Shown here: positions 1 through 17,659 of the stretch, one piece after another
Numbering within the stretch: position 1 is the stretch's first letter
Layout: each line of letters starts with the position of its first letter
NCBI GenBank assembly: GCA_965153355.1
Contig: OZ231126.1
Coordinates: forward strand, 17,360,001-17,424,000
Source: Flaccisagitta enflata
Lineage: Eukaryota; Chaetognatha; Sagittoidea; Aphragmophora
DNA: 64,000 nucleotides
Direction: 5' to 3'
Notes under the pieces: generated by a model
Databases searched by the model: none
What the model saw: the letters and a program-made list of their open reading frames with translations, nothing else
Told to the model about the DNA's origin: nothing
Made by a program: the position numbers and the translations under genes

Positions 1-581
<581 letters not shown>

Positions 582-589
582 GAGAGACA

Positions 590-1425
590 GAGAGAGACCA
601 CGCATCCCAGGAACAAACCCTAGGTGGAAAAAAAAGGCCAAGTATTGTGAACCTCCTAGCCATGTTGTTCAATGTAATAGGCTACAATAAAAGCCAAAAA
701 TGAAAAAAAATTGGCTTGGAAATAAAGCATTTATAGCTTGATAATAGCTAAAATAATGCATTTTTAAGCATCTCTAATGCTAAACAAGGTAGTTACACTT
801 TCAAAAACTTCAGAAAACTACTGTGTAGTGTGGCAATCATTACTGTATAGATGATTTTACCTTGTAAGAGTAGTTGTGAGGGATATCAACCCATTTAGCA
901 AGAAAAAAAAAAGTACCAAAAAAAAACAGGAAAAAAAAAGTTTTTTTTTAGCAAGAAATTACAAATATTTTTTGTAAATAATAACAGAAAAGATACTTAG
1001 AATTGAATCTCTGACAACTAGATTAAAGAGAAGAATGTAAATCAGGGCTTAAAATGACAAAAAAAATACTGTCAAAACTGTAAAAAGCCTGTATTTATTG
1101 TTTTTTAGCAGTTTTCTAGCTTCAATTTGTGAAAGATGCTTCTGAACGAGTTGGAAGGGGTAAAAATATTATTACAGCAGCTATTGCCACACTGTTCAAC
1201 TATTTTTTCAAAGTTTTAGAAAGGAAAACTACAATTTTCAGCTTAAAAAATACTTAAAGATGGTTTATTTTTGCTGTCATTAAGCTACAAATGCTAAATT
1301 TCCAAGCCTTTATTTTTTGTTTTTGGCTCTGATTTTACCTAACACAATGCACAACATGCCTAGGGGCTTCACAACACTTGGCCTTTTTTTCCACCAAGGG
1401 TTTGTTCCTGGGATGAGTGAGACAG
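590..1425. mobile_element. Foldback (inverted-repeat) element, about 0.8 kb
   Basis: The left arm at about 595-755 is matched in reverse complement by about 1285-1420. Shared blocks include CATCCCAGGAACAAACCCT and the GGCTTGG/CCAAGCC segment. Both outer ends touch microsatellites, (GA)n on the left and CAGA-rich on the right, so no target duplication can be read. The interior has no coding sequence. It is probably a non-autonomous DNA element. Confidence 0.6.
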
Positions 1426-2665
1426 AGACAGAGACAGACAGAGACAGAGACAGACAGAGACAGACGGAATGACAGAGAGGGCAAGTGAGTAACACACATG
1501 GGAACATGGTACCCCTCAACATACGTTACAGTTAAGGTAACAAACAAGTTAAAAAATTTACACTCAGTAGAAAAAAAATCAAAGGCCCGGGTTTCAAAAC
1601 TGCATATTTACAGAAATACCCCTTTTCTAGGCGGCGAAATCAGAGGGGGTTGAAAAGCTCGCTCGAAAAAGATTTTTAGCATATTGACTAAAGTGAGGAC
1701 GCTGAATAAAACTGTGGAAACCATAAGTCTTTAGCATTACTCGTTTTGGTGTTTTACAAACTTTTTTAATAAAAAAATGGGGGAAAAAAAGTAACACTTA
1801 TTCTACGACTACATTCTAAAACTCATCTCCACTGACATTTTTTTTAAGTCAGAGTTAACCTTCCAATGTATCATTGCGCGTCAGGGAAGAGAGACAAACT
1901 GGCTAAAATCAACAAATAAATGGACGGACGAATACACAGATGCGCAGACAGTTCATCACTTTACCAAAGGTGGATCCGACTGCATGCAGCAGGCTGTGTC
2001 ATGCAATTTAGCGCCATAGAAAAGTTGTTTTGGTGAGAGGTGATGCTAGTGTGTAACTCACTACAGCATAGTGAAACAGCAATGATGACAAGGAAATTCA
2101 CACCATAAAAATCACCCTTACATACATCTTCATCCGAGTAAAGAAGTAGATCTAGAAGGAAAAGTGATATATTTTCCAAACCAATTGGGTAACATCGATG
2201 AAAAAAAGAGTGACCATAATGTATATGAAATGCTATAGATTAAAAAAAATTTAATTGTCTGTGCTTAGGTTGACCTTTATGTCCCCGGACTCTGACTCTG
2301 AATGTAAGAACAGAAAATTGTGTCAAACATCATGTCAGTTAATTCAATACTAAAAATCGGGGTTGCTTTCATCTATTATCATTCCGACGAAATCCAAAGC
2401 AAAATTTCAAGCTCTATCCATTGGTGCCACCCCCAGAACTGTAGAGGTCAGCGTTTGGCGATGCCGATGATATCTTACAGGTAGTTGAATTCGAAATTAG
2501 AGCAAAATCAGAACCGTTTCTCGTGACTAGCTAACTTCAAGCGCTACCTTTTCAAATGCATGTATCGAAGATAAGTTCTTTCCAGAAGTCTGCTAAACTG
2601 ACCAACCGGCGAGCCATATTTCTAAATAACCATAGTTTTGTATGAATTTACTACATCCAACTTCG

Positions 2666-2674
<9 letters not shown>
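1426..2674. other. Intergenic sequence without recognised features
   Basis: CAGA-rich sequence to about 1465, then unique AT-rich sequence. Short open frames have no recognisable domain or splice structure. Confidence 0.6.

Positions 2675-2732
<58 letters not shown>
2675..2732. repeat. (GT)n microsatellite
   Basis: About 29 GT units. Confidence 0.97.
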
Positions 2733-2735
<3 letters not shown>

Positions 2736-2854
2736 AAGAGGGTGTGTCCAAACGTAGGAAGGAAGGTCCGTAACGCGAAATTTTGGATGATGTGAAATCG
2801 GCCAAGATAGTAATTTCTGAGCACTACAGCCCCTGCCCCCCCCCCACACACACA

Positions 2855-2956
2855 ATGCAGCTCCTGCCCACCCGCATTAGTGTCCCCGCCCACGCGTATA
2901 CTGCCCCTGCCTTCCCGCAAGCGACTTTTTATTGGCTGTGTATCTGGCCTTGTAGA
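2855..2956 (+). mobile_element. 3' part of a GCGACT element
   Basis: Contains the CTCCTGCCCACCCGCA block, AGCGACT, and a degenerate terminal hairpin ending GGCCTTGT, all typical of the 3' half of the dispersed family described at 7250-7424. The 5' half is not recognisable. Confidence 0.55.
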
Positions 2957-3611
2957 ACATGTCTCCAGTTTTTTTCTTTTCATTTCAGGATGAATTTGAA
3001 ATTGCAGGATCAAGATTCAAAAGATTGAAAATGACGATAAGAAAACGAAGGTACTCAAATTGAAACGAAGAAATCGATTCTAGGAAGGTGATAAGAAATC
3101 CAGATAAGAATGGAGAGGAGGAGGAGGAGGAAGAAGGGGAATGGGAGATGGTGAACCTGATAACCAGATGGAAATTTCGAATGGCTTTCTACATCTATTT
3201 CATGTAGAAAAAGATAAGGAAAATGAAGAAAAAAAGGAGTACAAAGAAAAGGTGGGTAGTGATAGGTTTAGACGTGACAAGCTATTCTAATTCATTTTGT
3301 ACGGGTTGATATAATGTGTGAGAAAGAAACCTATGAGCGATTTGGTTGGGTGGTGCTGTTCATTTTGAAGTAAACGATCCCCTAAAAAAAACAACATCTA
3401 GTTATCTCTGTAATCCCCCCCCCCCCCTTGACCTCCTCGCACAAAAGATCTGCCCGACAAACCCATATCGTTATATAACCCAATAAGTTAACACCCAGTA
3501 GATCCATATGGAAATGGATACATCGGGAAAACATCGCTAAAACAGGCGCACAAACGCGATGGTCTCATAAAAATAGACAAAAACTTTAGCAGTCAGACGC
3601 AAACAGACACT

Positions 3612-3819
<208 letters not shown>

Positions 3820-4470
3820 TTCCCCGATGTTTCTGGGCGATAACGCGGCGGCCGGAGCTTCGTTGTTGGATAGAGATAGCGATAATATTAAAGCGCAATT
3901 GAGACTCGCACTTGGTAACTTCGTTGGTGCTCCTAGACCCATTGGGATTGGGCGATAATGTCGGTCAATCAGAACAACCTTTCGGTGTTTTGATTAAGAT
4001 GGTGAGGGTCCTAGGGTGGTCATTAGGCGGTCATCGTTACCCAATAGGAGTGCCATTCCACCGTTTGGCATCTTTGCGTCATCTGGCCACTGAAAACACG
4101 TTAATTATTGTCAGGATCTGTAAAGGGTTTAAACTAGTTTTATCTGCTTCAGAATTCAGACAAAGCCTGTGTCGTTAAACTAGGCGATGTCAGTCAAGAG
4201 AAATTCTTAGGCAATGGATATGGGGACAGTCAGACATACGTGACTTGCTATGGTGCAAATTCATACAGTTGGGCAAGTTAGCTTGACTTTCTTTCGGAGA
4301 CAGGTAGAGTATTAACGACGTTTTTTTTTTTCTCGAGTAGCTTTGAAGTTGATTTTACCAAGGCTGTTTTTTCTTCTTTGGATAAATAGTCATCTGTAAT
4401 GACTATTGATCATTTCAGAAAAACTAACATTTTCAATAAAAAAAAAAACCTGTATTAAAGCTTATAGAGC
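3820..4470. other. Intergenic sequence without recognised features
   Basis: Mixed sequence with an 88-codon open frame at 3912-4178 that shows no domain, splice context or codon signature. I do not call it a gene. Confidence 0.5.
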
Positions 4471-4778
4471 ACCAGGTATTCTGTAACGTGAAACAGTGAG
4501 ATTAAACCCCAAGGTTGCTTGGAATAGCTTGGGTTCTGCTCGGGGTTGCTCAGGGTTGCTCGGGGTTGATGTTAAATATCATTTATATTAATGTACTCAT
4601 TGTTTCTAACAGTGCACCCCCAAGCAATCCGGAGCAAACCCCAGTAACCCCAAGCAAACCCTGAGCTTGGGTTGCTTGGGGTTTACTCGGGGTTTACTTG
4701 GGGTTCAAACCCAAGCAACCCCAAGCAATCCCCGGGGTTTAATCTCACCCCAGATTACGGGGTGTAGAGTTACCTGGT
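4471..4778. mobile_element. Foldback MITE with internal GGGGTTGCTTGG repeats
   Basis: The ends read ACCAGGTA and TACCTGGT, and the terminal inverted repeats extend about 50 bp through GTGAGATTAAACCCC on each side. The interior is built of degenerate 11-14 bp units of the type GGGGTTTGCTTGG in both orientations, so the whole 308-bp element can fold as one long hairpin. Confidence 0.75.
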
Positions 4779-5259
4779 TGATCTAAGACGATTGCCTTTA
4801 TCTCTTATAGAAGATATCTTTAAGGTTGAAAAGCACAAAATGGGAAAGGAAAACTATTGTTTTTTGTTTCCTATAAAAATTAAAAGTTGCTATATCTTTA
4901 AAAAAATTTGATGATGCAATCTGAACACTGTAGAGCATTGTTTCAATGATCAGAAGTTTTCTGCAGTGTGGGGGTAGAGTGAAAGGTATATCATGAGTCA
5001 TGCTGCTGACCTCCATTTAAAACAACCCAAACCTCACATTGGAACCTCCATCATCACCATCACTCATCAATCTTGTCTCGCCTCCCCCCCTCCTTTTCTT
5101 TCATTTGAGAAATTCGCATCGCCAAAGATTGAACTCTCAAAAATGAAACTCTTCGTCTTGATATCTGGCGCTGATAACACAACAAAATCTTGGACGCCGA
5201 GAAATCGATTTTGCCCGTCTGATAAGCAAAGGGAGACCTTACAGCCAAGTGGGAGAGGG

Positions 5260-5531
5260 AGAAGAAGAAGAAGAAGAAGAAGAAGAAGAAGAAGAAGAAG
5301 AAGAAGAAGAAGAAGAAGAAGAAGAAGAAGAAGAAGAAGAAGAAGAAGACGCAGAAGAAAATGAAGAAGAAGAAGAAGAAGATAGAGAGAGAAACAGGCA
5401 AAAAAACAAAAACAAAACAAAAACAAAAACAAAAACAAAAACAAAAACAAAAACAAAAACAAAAACAAAAACAAAAACAAAAACAAAAACAAAAACAAAA
5501 ACAAAAAAAACAAAAACAAAAACAAAAACAA
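5260..5531. repeat. (GAA)n and (CAAAAA)n microsatellites
   Basis: GAA units at about 5262-5348 and 5363-5381, then about twenty CAAAAA hexamers from 5408 to 5531. Confidence 0.95.
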
Positions 5532-5539
5532 CGCTTTTG

Positions 5540-7240
<1,701 letters not shown>

Positions 7241-7249
7241 TTGCTTTTT

Positions 7250-7424
7250 AGTCGCGTGCACGCGACTCTTTAATCCACTATGTTGGTCGGTCGGTTAGTG
7301 GACCTTAGCTTTTTCAGGGTTTTCGTGCACCTTAAGCATTACGGCTCCTGCCCAAATGCTTGAGTTAGCCTTAGCTCCTGCCCACCCGCACGCGACTTCG
7401 GTAGCCGTGTATCCGGCCTTGTTT
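7250..7424 (+). mobile_element. GCGACT element (mini-me/helentron-like family), reference copy
   Basis: The copy begins with the palindrome AGTCGCGTGCACGCGACT. It continues through a GGTC tetranucleotide tract and two CTCCTGCCCA blocks, then GCACGCGACT. It ends in the hairpin GGCCGTGTATCCGGCC followed by TTGTT. The same order of parts recurs more than 15 times in the window in both orientations. A 5' palindrome, a central tetranucleotide tract and a 3' hairpin fit the mini-me/DINE-like, helentron-associated class. That class assignment is inference; the repeat family itself is seen directly. Confidence 0.8.
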
Positions 7425-7879
7425 ATATCGAAATCCGAATTGGCCCCGCAATTCAATTTTTGGGAACCTCAAATAATGTGCTTAGAAACTGTCTGACGTA
7501 TGAACTGGAATGACGAACAATGCAATGGCAATTCAATCGAGCCACATTATGATTCAAGTTGCGTGTCAATGCTCAGAAGGGAAAACAGACTAACGGCTGT
7601 ACAGACAAACGGACAGACTCATAGATGGAAACACTGAGGGAGATAGAGAAACAAAGACAACAATGCGCTTTTACTGATTCATATATTGGCTTAGATTTCC
7701 TATCTTTTGCATAAAATCCTGTGTAAATCACGTTATCTATAGTTTTCAATATTTTATTCCAGATAAGTGTGAATTGATATAAAGCAGAATTCTTTTTTTT
7801 TTTTTGCATTATCTCGGAACGCCAAGATTATATGTGTTTACTGAAAACGAAATCCAAACAGAAAAAAACTAGTCATCCA

Positions 7880-8415
7880 AGGATCGCCCATGATCAGCGG
7901 TACCCGATGCCCTGCTTGGAGTGATTAAGTGAAGTAGTTGAGTGAGAGCAAGGCAGCGGCCCCAAAGGGCCGATGTCCTGTGGGACACAGGGGGTGGATT
8001 TTGAGACATCCTGAGGCGGATTTGAAGTTGGGATGGCAGAATTTAGTCCAAAAGAGCAGATTTGAGGCTTGGGGGGTAGGTTTGAGGCTTAAAGGACAAA
8101 TTTGAGGCCTGAAGAGTTGATTCGAGGCTTGGAGGGCTGATTTGAGGTCTTGAGGGCAGATATGAGGTCTGGAGAGCTGATTTGAGCTCTTGAGGGCTAA
8201 ATAGAAGTCTGAAAGGGCTAATTTGAGAGCTCAGAGGGCTAAAATCAGGCCTGAGACTGCAGATTTGAGGCTCCGATGGCCAAGAGGAGGGGGAAGGAAG
8301 GACAGACGGACAGAAGGACAGAAGGACGGAAGGATGGAAGGACAGACGGACGGACGGAAGAAATTCCCCCCTGTGTCCTACAGGACATCGGCGCATTGGG
8401 GCCGCTGCCCAAAAA
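7880..8415. mobile_element. Foldback element family A with TTTGAGGCT minisatellite
   Basis: Inverted ends are GGCAGCGGCCCC near 7953 and GGGGCCGCTGCC near 8398, each followed inward by the block GCCGATGTCCTGT-GGACACAGGGGG. Between them lies a degenerate 20-23 bp minisatellite (TTTGAGGCTTGAGAGGGCTGA) at about 7990-8275, then GGAC/GACA tetranucleotides. A conserved leader, GATCAGCGGTACCCGATGCC, starts near 7893. Related copies are at 23376-23985 and 37215-38012. Confidence 0.8.
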
Positions 8416-8984
8416 GGGAAATGGCCGATGACTTTTTTTCATTTTTTAATATCTGCCCTCCTGCCTGCTTGACTGGTTTCCTGCTAGAATATGCTTTTGT
8501 TTATGATTGCATAGTGCGTACTTTATAGCCTATTGAAGCTTGATAGTCTGCTTGGTTAGTTGCGTGTCGTCACTTCCTCCGTCCTTCGCCATTCGCCATC
8601 AAAGCTCTTGAGAAAGCGGCCTCAGCTTTACTGCCCGTAGTTACCCAGAGGCAATAAAAGAATCATCCCAGTTCGATTAAAACAAGCTCCTGATATCGTT
8701 TTCCGTGGACAAGTTTACTTCTATCTTCTCAACCCGGCTCCACGATTTCACCAAAATAATCGACCCTTCCCCGAAGAATGTAACCTTTACCATGCATCAT
8801 GCACTATTCACCATCACATCCGGACATTACCCATGATATCACCGCCAACCAATCCCCATCAAATTTGAGTATGGTTCACCAACTCACAAAGCAATAAGCA
8901 CGTCGTATTTTGATACAAAACCATTACGCTCGTCTTGAACATGAAGATCAACGATAGCCAAAATACTTGGTCGGCATTATTTTA

Positions 8985-9115
8985 TCATTACCCCCGCCCA
9001 TCCGCAAGCTTCCGTTGTCTATCCGGCCTTGTTTAAGCATGTCAATGTGCCGTTTCTGAAGAAAAAGATCTAAAGACCGACCGACCGACCGACCTACTGA
9101 CTGACCCACCGACCT
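8985..9115 (+). mobile_element. Rearranged GCGACT element fragment
   Basis: A 3' end (CCCATCCGCA...CTATCCGGCCTTGTT, about 8990-9034) is followed, instead of preceded, by a GACC tetranucleotide tract at 9076-9112. The order of parts is abnormal. Confidence 0.5.
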
Positions 9116-9611
9116 AAACTGTTGAATAATGCTGAAATAGCGACGAAGCCCCCCAATCATTAACCCCACCACGTCATAACATGCCCACAAAGCTCACTCA
9201 ATTCCGACCTTCATCTTGTCTCGTGTTTTTGCCATCGTCTTCCTTTATCGTTTCGTCTATCTTTTAGTCTCAGATTCTAATTTTGATCGTTTCGGCTGCT
9301 CTGTGGTTTTTTTTTCAGAACTCCCATTTTGAGCTTGGCTTTTTGACAACCGTCTGTCTGTCACTTTTGCTTCATTTCCCAAATGTCATTCCCCATTTGC
9401 CTGATTCTTAAAAAGTTTTCTCGTCGTTTTTTTATCATTGTGATATTTTCTTTGCGTTGTGATTGCGTTTTCATTTTTGTTTACGTTTACTTCTTTCTAA
9501 TGAAAGAACCCTGCTAATTTGATTGTTTTGTTTCTTTGGCGCTTATTGTTCGCTCTTAGTCTTAGGGAAAAGTAGTCCTCTAAGAAAAATTGTGGTCATG
9601 GTCACATAGAT

Positions 9612-10575
<964 letters not shown>

Positions 10576-10599
10576 AACAAAACCTAGGAGAAGGTTTGA

Positions 10600-12430
<1,831 letters not shown>

Positions 12431-12909
12431 ACAGTATACTCGAGGTGATATGGAGGTGCAAGAAAACCGGAAATAGAATGAAAAGACAGAGGAAGCAAAG
12501 GGAAGGTAAAAAGATAAAGAAAAGATGGAAAGAATGGAAAAAAGCAGGGGTGTATAATGTTGAGTGGCAATGATTTCTTTACCTTTTAGTCTTTGATTTC
12601 CTTCTCAAGCCGGTTGAAGAATTCTTTGATTATCTACCCCATTGACTAGATTACAGTCAAAATGATTCAAAATTGTGTTGTAAGAAGCAAATATTTCTTT
12701 TAAGAACTATCAAAAAGGTATAGTCTTCTAAAATCTTCTTTCATCTTCTTTTCTACGCTTTGATTTTTACCCCGTCTTAGAACCTTTCAGTTATTTTAAC
12801 AACCCCCCTGGAAGGGGGGATGCTCCACTTCAATCACCCCTGGAAAAAAAGTCAAGGAAAGAAGATAAAAAAGGAAAGATTAACTTATAAAAAGAGCAAA
12901 AAAATTCTT

Positions 12910-13107
12910 AACAAGGCCGGATACACGGATACTGAAGTAGCGTGCGGGTGGGCAGGAGCCATTTTTTAGGTCACCAGACCATTTGGGCAGGAGCAGTGAG
13001 GTCAAAGAAATAAAATCATAAAAAAAGTAAAGTGTGACCAACCAACCGACCGACCGACCGACCGACCGACGGACAAAGCGGGTTGTAGAGTCGCGTGCAC
13101 GTGACTA
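12910..13107 (-). mobile_element. GCGACT element
   Basis: A complete copy in reverse orientation. The AACAAGGCCGGATACACGG hairpin end is at the left. Two GGGCAGGAGC blocks and CCGA repeats follow, and the palindrome GTCGCGTGCACGTGAC is at the right. Confidence 0.85.
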
Positions 13108-13252
13108 AAAATGAAAAAGCAGAGATATGGTAGAAGCAAAGGAATGATGAGAAAGTGCCAAATGAAGGGAGAAAAAGCAAAGTTAAAAATAATGAAGAAA
13201 ACGGAATCAGCAAAACGAAGTACACAGACGAAGGAAAGGCAAACAAATGACG

Positions 13253-14068
13253 CGGGGTCAGAATATCGTTACGGACGGGTGGGCAGGAGCGGCCAACCCC
13301 CATCCACACCTAACACCCCTTCCATAATTAGGGGAACTTGGATGAAAACGCGCTGTTTAAGGGTTGATAAATACGAGTATGATCAATTCAGACGATCTGA
13401 AACATCAACATCGGTAGATCACATCAACATAATGCAAAAAATGACTCAATAATGTAAACGGCTATTTCCTTATGAGCTCAATTACGCAAAATAGTGAATG
13501 GTCGCGTAAGGGCCCTCTTTTGCCGTGATTACAATATGTCACCTTCTTTTCCTGGGCTTTTGTCAGTTTACTCGGCCTTCCCTGCCCCTCCTGCGCCACT
13601 GACTCTCCTGCATCTCCTTTTGATGTATGGCGGTTTTTTTTTTTGTATCCCATCTGCTTAAAATGTTGGAAGCTATACATGTTCCCCTTTGAAACATTTT
13701 TCCCGTAGAAATTGGCAATAATTTGATGCCGCACTTCTGGTAAAAGACCCTCTATCTCCCTCTTCATGCAGGAAAGTCCCCAACATCGCTTTTCTACGTC
13801 AAAGTACTACGTCTTAGCTATCTCTGTATCAAATTTCATCACTCTGAGTGCATTTTTACGACCTCTATGGATTATTTTACCAGTTCGCTTAATCATGGAA
13901 GGGGTGTTAACGTCCCACCCAACCCTCTTCCCAACACATACACATAAAGCTTCTAAAATGCTCGTTTTCCCACTTTTCGACTCATGCTGACGGACGGACG
14001 AACCGACGGTCCGACGGACCGACGGACGGACAAAGCCTCTTATAGAGTTGCATGTCCGCAACTAAGAA
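13253..14068 (-). mobile_element. TTGCGGACACGCAA-type element interrupted by an insertion
   Basis: The right part (about 13895-14068) has the variant 5' end TTGCGGACATGCAACTCTATAAGAGGC in reverse complement, with GGAC/GACC units. The left part (about 13253-13330) has the matching 3' portion ending GACGCGGGGTCA, as in the copy at 32107-32305. About 560 bp between them, flanked by CTTCCAT and ATGGAAG, appear inserted and include the transposase-like fragment. Confidence 0.5.
13462..13767 (-). pseudogene. Possible transposase N-terminal (HTH) fragment
   Basis: A 101-codon open frame whose middle part contains a FKQMGYKK segment and GRPSKLTKAQEKKV. That arrangement resembles the second helix-turn-helix and linker of Tc1/mariner-type transposases. 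No catalytic DDE/D domain follows, and the frame is interrupted by an A run near 13630, so any transposase here is a relic. It sits inside sequence that interrupts an older repeat, which fits a mobile origin. This is family-level resemblance by eye only. Confidence 0.3.
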
Positions 14069-14130
14069 TGAAGGAAAACAAAAGGTAAACGAATGAGCGC
14101 AAAAAAGTTGCCAAGGAAGAGAATAATTAA

Positions 14131-14341
14131 CACCTGTTAAAGTATTATTGTCACAGCAACATTTACAGTAAAACTATAAAAAGCGCACTTTTAGTTGGCC
14201 TAGTAAGATGAAATTTTTACTGAAGTGTCTTGATACCTTTGTGCTATTATGGTTCAAATTTCATCCGACTGGGCCAATTTGAAGTATGCTTTGTATGGAA
14301 TAACTTTATTTGCCGCTGTGACAATAATTGTTGAACAGGTG
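14131..14341. mobile_element. TTAA-flanked MITE, 211 bp
   Basis: Termini CACCTGTT and AACAGGTG are each bordered by TTAA (14127-14130 and 14342-14345). The inverted repeats extend about 25 bp through ATTGTCACAGC/GCTGTGACAAT. A TTAA target suggests a piggyBac-like mobilising enzyme. Confidence 0.7.
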
Positions 14342-14485
14342 TTAAAAAAAGACGGAAGAAATAAGGAAAAAGATCGCGCGCTTCCTTGACGGTGAGAAAA
14401 ACGCGAAAAGCGGAGAAACTAGAAAATGGAAAAGAAGAAAAAAGAAAAAGAAGAAGAAGTAGGAACGACCAACAGCGCGTTGCGC

Positions 14486-14637
<152 letters not shown>

Positions 14638-14887
14638 AGAGAATCTTGAATTTAGGCCTTGAGCTTAGAGATCACAAAGAAATGAACCTGAGTTTAAGGC
14701 CTTGACCAAAGAGTTGAGGTCTCAGAGCTGATGTTGCGGATTTTAAAAGAAATATCTGGCAGACGGAAAACCAAGCCTCTGAAAAATGAGAGAAAAATAA
14801 CAAATCTGAGCTTGATACTTGCGGCTCAAAGAGGTCATGCTCCAGAAAAGGAAAATGCAAATAGAAAAATTGTCGCAAAAGCATTAG

Positions 14888-15475
14888 ATGGTCAGCGATA
14901 CCCGTGCCCTGCCTATGTAGGTTGCGGTTGAAGTCAAAGGGGAAGTAGGGCAGCGGCCCTGACGGGGTCAATGAGCTTTGTTTCCACACATATGGGGAAT
15001 TTTCTTCTTCTCCTCCTCCTTCTTTTTCTCCTCCTCCTTCTCTGTCGCCCCCTCCAATCCCAGTCTCATGGCCCAAATTCCAGTCTTTAGGCCCAAGTCC
15101 CAGTCTCAAGGGCCAAATTCCCACCTCGAGGCCCAAATCCTAGCCTGGAGGGCCAGATCCCAATCTTGAGGCACAAATCTCATTCTTGAGGTTAGGATCT
15201 GGGCCTCGAGTTTGGGATTTGGACCTCAAGGCTGATATTTGGGCCTCAAGGCTGGGAGCTGGCCCTCTAGGCTAGGATTTAGGCCCTACGGCTAGGATTT
15301 GAGCCTTGGGGATATGGCCCTCAAGACTGGGATTTGGTCCTCAAGACTGGAATTTGGGCCTTGAGACTGGGATACGAGAGGGGGTACGTAGAAGAAGAAG
15401 GAGGAGGAGAGGGAAAAAATTTCCTATATGTGTGAAAGCATAGGTCATCGACCCCTTTCGGGGCCGCTGCCCAAA
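14888..15475. mobile_element. Foldback element family B with TTGGGCCTCAAGGCTGGGA minisatellite
   Basis: It opens with a family leader (GGTCAGCGATACCCGTGCCC) and GGGCAGCGGCCC, and closes with GGGGCCGCTGCCC near 15471. Just inside are the inverted block CCACACATATGGGGAATTTT and its partner near 15412-15435, plus TTC/GAA-rich stretches. The core (about 15050-15375) is a 19-20 bp minisatellite whose units change strand near 15190, making the whole element palindromic. The terminal GGGCAGCGGCCC is shared with family A, but the core differs. Confidence 0.75.
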
Positions 15476-16026
15476 AGGAACTTTTTAGGAAAGTAAATCA
15501 ACATTGTAGTGTCTAGTGAAATGGGTAAAACGTTTAAATTGATTAATCGATTGATGATAATCCGTCAAATGTGGTAGATGCGCCGCTAGATATTTTGTTA
15601 TTCAGTTGAGCACCCGCTTTTAAGGCATGCCCACCCATAAAGCATAGAATTTGCGATCCCAAAAAAGATTTTTTTAGATTTTGTAGTTTATTTCCGGATT
15701 TGTAGATTTTGTAGTTTATTTCCGGATTTGCAATACTAAGTAAGGCAGCTTCCCTGTGAGGCATAATTTTGCCCAATCCTTACACATGCGTCCTGGTGTG
15801 GCAAAGCTCAACAATTTAAAATGCCGTTGAATGTTCCAGAAAAAAAGTTTTATTCGATAGATTCAAAGACGGAAGTCCAATTATTATCGATTGACGTCTT
15901 AAGAAGTAAAAGCCCACCGAGGCTCGATGAAAATCGCAAAACCCCTGCACGCGGAGCAACGCTGTAAGTCCGACAGCACATCTACGTACGTCTTGTCGAA
16001 CCATTGTTTTCATTGATTTGTATTGA
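15476..16026. other. Intergenic sequence
   Basis: No gene seen. A 30-bp direct duplication (TTTGTAGTTTATTTCCGGAT-type) occurs at about 15675-15735. Confidence 0.55.
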
Positions 16027-16846
16027 TCGGGAAAAAAGTCGAAGTCAGTCTTCGACTTTTTTACATATTCAAGAGAAACAGGGTTTTCATTTTCTTATTA
16101 GGAAGTTGAGGGTCTCCTAGGGGCGAATGAGCCCTCCAATGAAATTGATAGGGTAAGTAAATTTGATAATTCTGTTTCATTTGGCGCCAAGCAGAATGCT
16201 CTACAACAAATACTTTTCGCGCTATGATTTTTTAAAGATTTATTTACAAAAAATTTGAATAGAATTTTTTTCAATTTTTTACGATTTTGTGTTCGATCAA
16301 TAAAAGAGTGTATTTATGTTTACTTGAGCATGCAAATACAAGAAAATATGTTTATGAGCACAGCTGCTCATCTGTGAGGGTATTTTTGAGCATTTCAGCT
16401 CATTTAAATCACTTAGCTCAGTCTGTTCTTTCTGATTTCAAATATGATAAATGAATGAACTTGTTTAAGCAAGCAAAAAAAAAATCACGTCAGTGAGCAG
16501 GGCTGCTCATCTGTGAGGGCGTTTTCAAATATTCTGGCTCATTTAGCTCATTTAGCTTGCTCTTTTTCTCTGACTTGAAATAGGATAAATAAATGAATGT
16601 TTTGATTTAAGCATGCAAATACAAGAAAGCATATCAGTGAGAAAAGCTGGTTGTCTGGTTGAATCATTTTGATTATTTTAGCTCATCTAGCTCATTTGGC
16701 TCAGTCCTATTTTTCTCTGATTTTCAGTGCAATCAATACATACAATTGCTTTTGATTTGATCTAATAAAATTTCAGTAACTGAAGATAGTGAAAAGTGAC
16801 CAATGCTTATGACTTTTTTCCTCACGGCGACAGCCGCCATTACTGG
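16027..16846 (+). mobile_element. Helitron-like non-autonomous element, copy 1
   Basis: The element starts TCGGGAAAAAAGTCG directly after an A. It ends with the hairpin GGCGACAGCCGCC, then ATTA and CTGG, followed by a T. A 5' TC, a 3' hairpin with CTRR and an A/T insertion site are Helitron hallmarks. Homology to 51021-51815 starts and stops at these points. The interior has three degenerate units of about 130 bp built on GCATGCAAATACAAGAAA and GCTGCTCATCTGTGAGGG. There is no Rep/helicase coding. Confidence 0.75.
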
Positions 16847-17049
16847 TACGTTTTGTTTTGTTTTGTTTTGTTTTGTTTTCCTCTTTATATTTGTCACATT
16901 GTTTTTCTTTTCTTTTTTTCATCCATCTGTTCTCTGTGTAGTCGCGGAGCAGTTGCTTCCTTTCCTTTTGCAGGCGGAGAGAATGATGAGATACGGATGG
17001 GATCGTTTCCATAAGCATAGAGAAATAAGATTAAGCCTGAAGTGAACGC

Positions 17050-17397
<348 letters not shown>

Positions 17398-17659
17398 CTA
17401 CGCAGCGACGGCGACGACGATGAATACGACGTTCGTGCCGATGGCGATTGATAACAATCACTGATAAGGGATAAGATAAGATAACGAGAGTTTGTTCTAT
17501 TTTCGACAAAGGCTTTCTTCTACGATTCACTTTGAGTATAGTTTCTCTCCGCAATAACAAAATATTAATCAACAAAAGTAAGTTTCTCTAGTGGGAATTG
17601 TTGGGAGCTGGAGTTGCTGGATATGCCTTTGGTCCCATATAAATTTTGACAGTAAATCT

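Noticed and set aside
3912-4178. 88-residue open frame between repeats
   Set aside because: No domain, splice partners or conserved context; length is within chance expectation.
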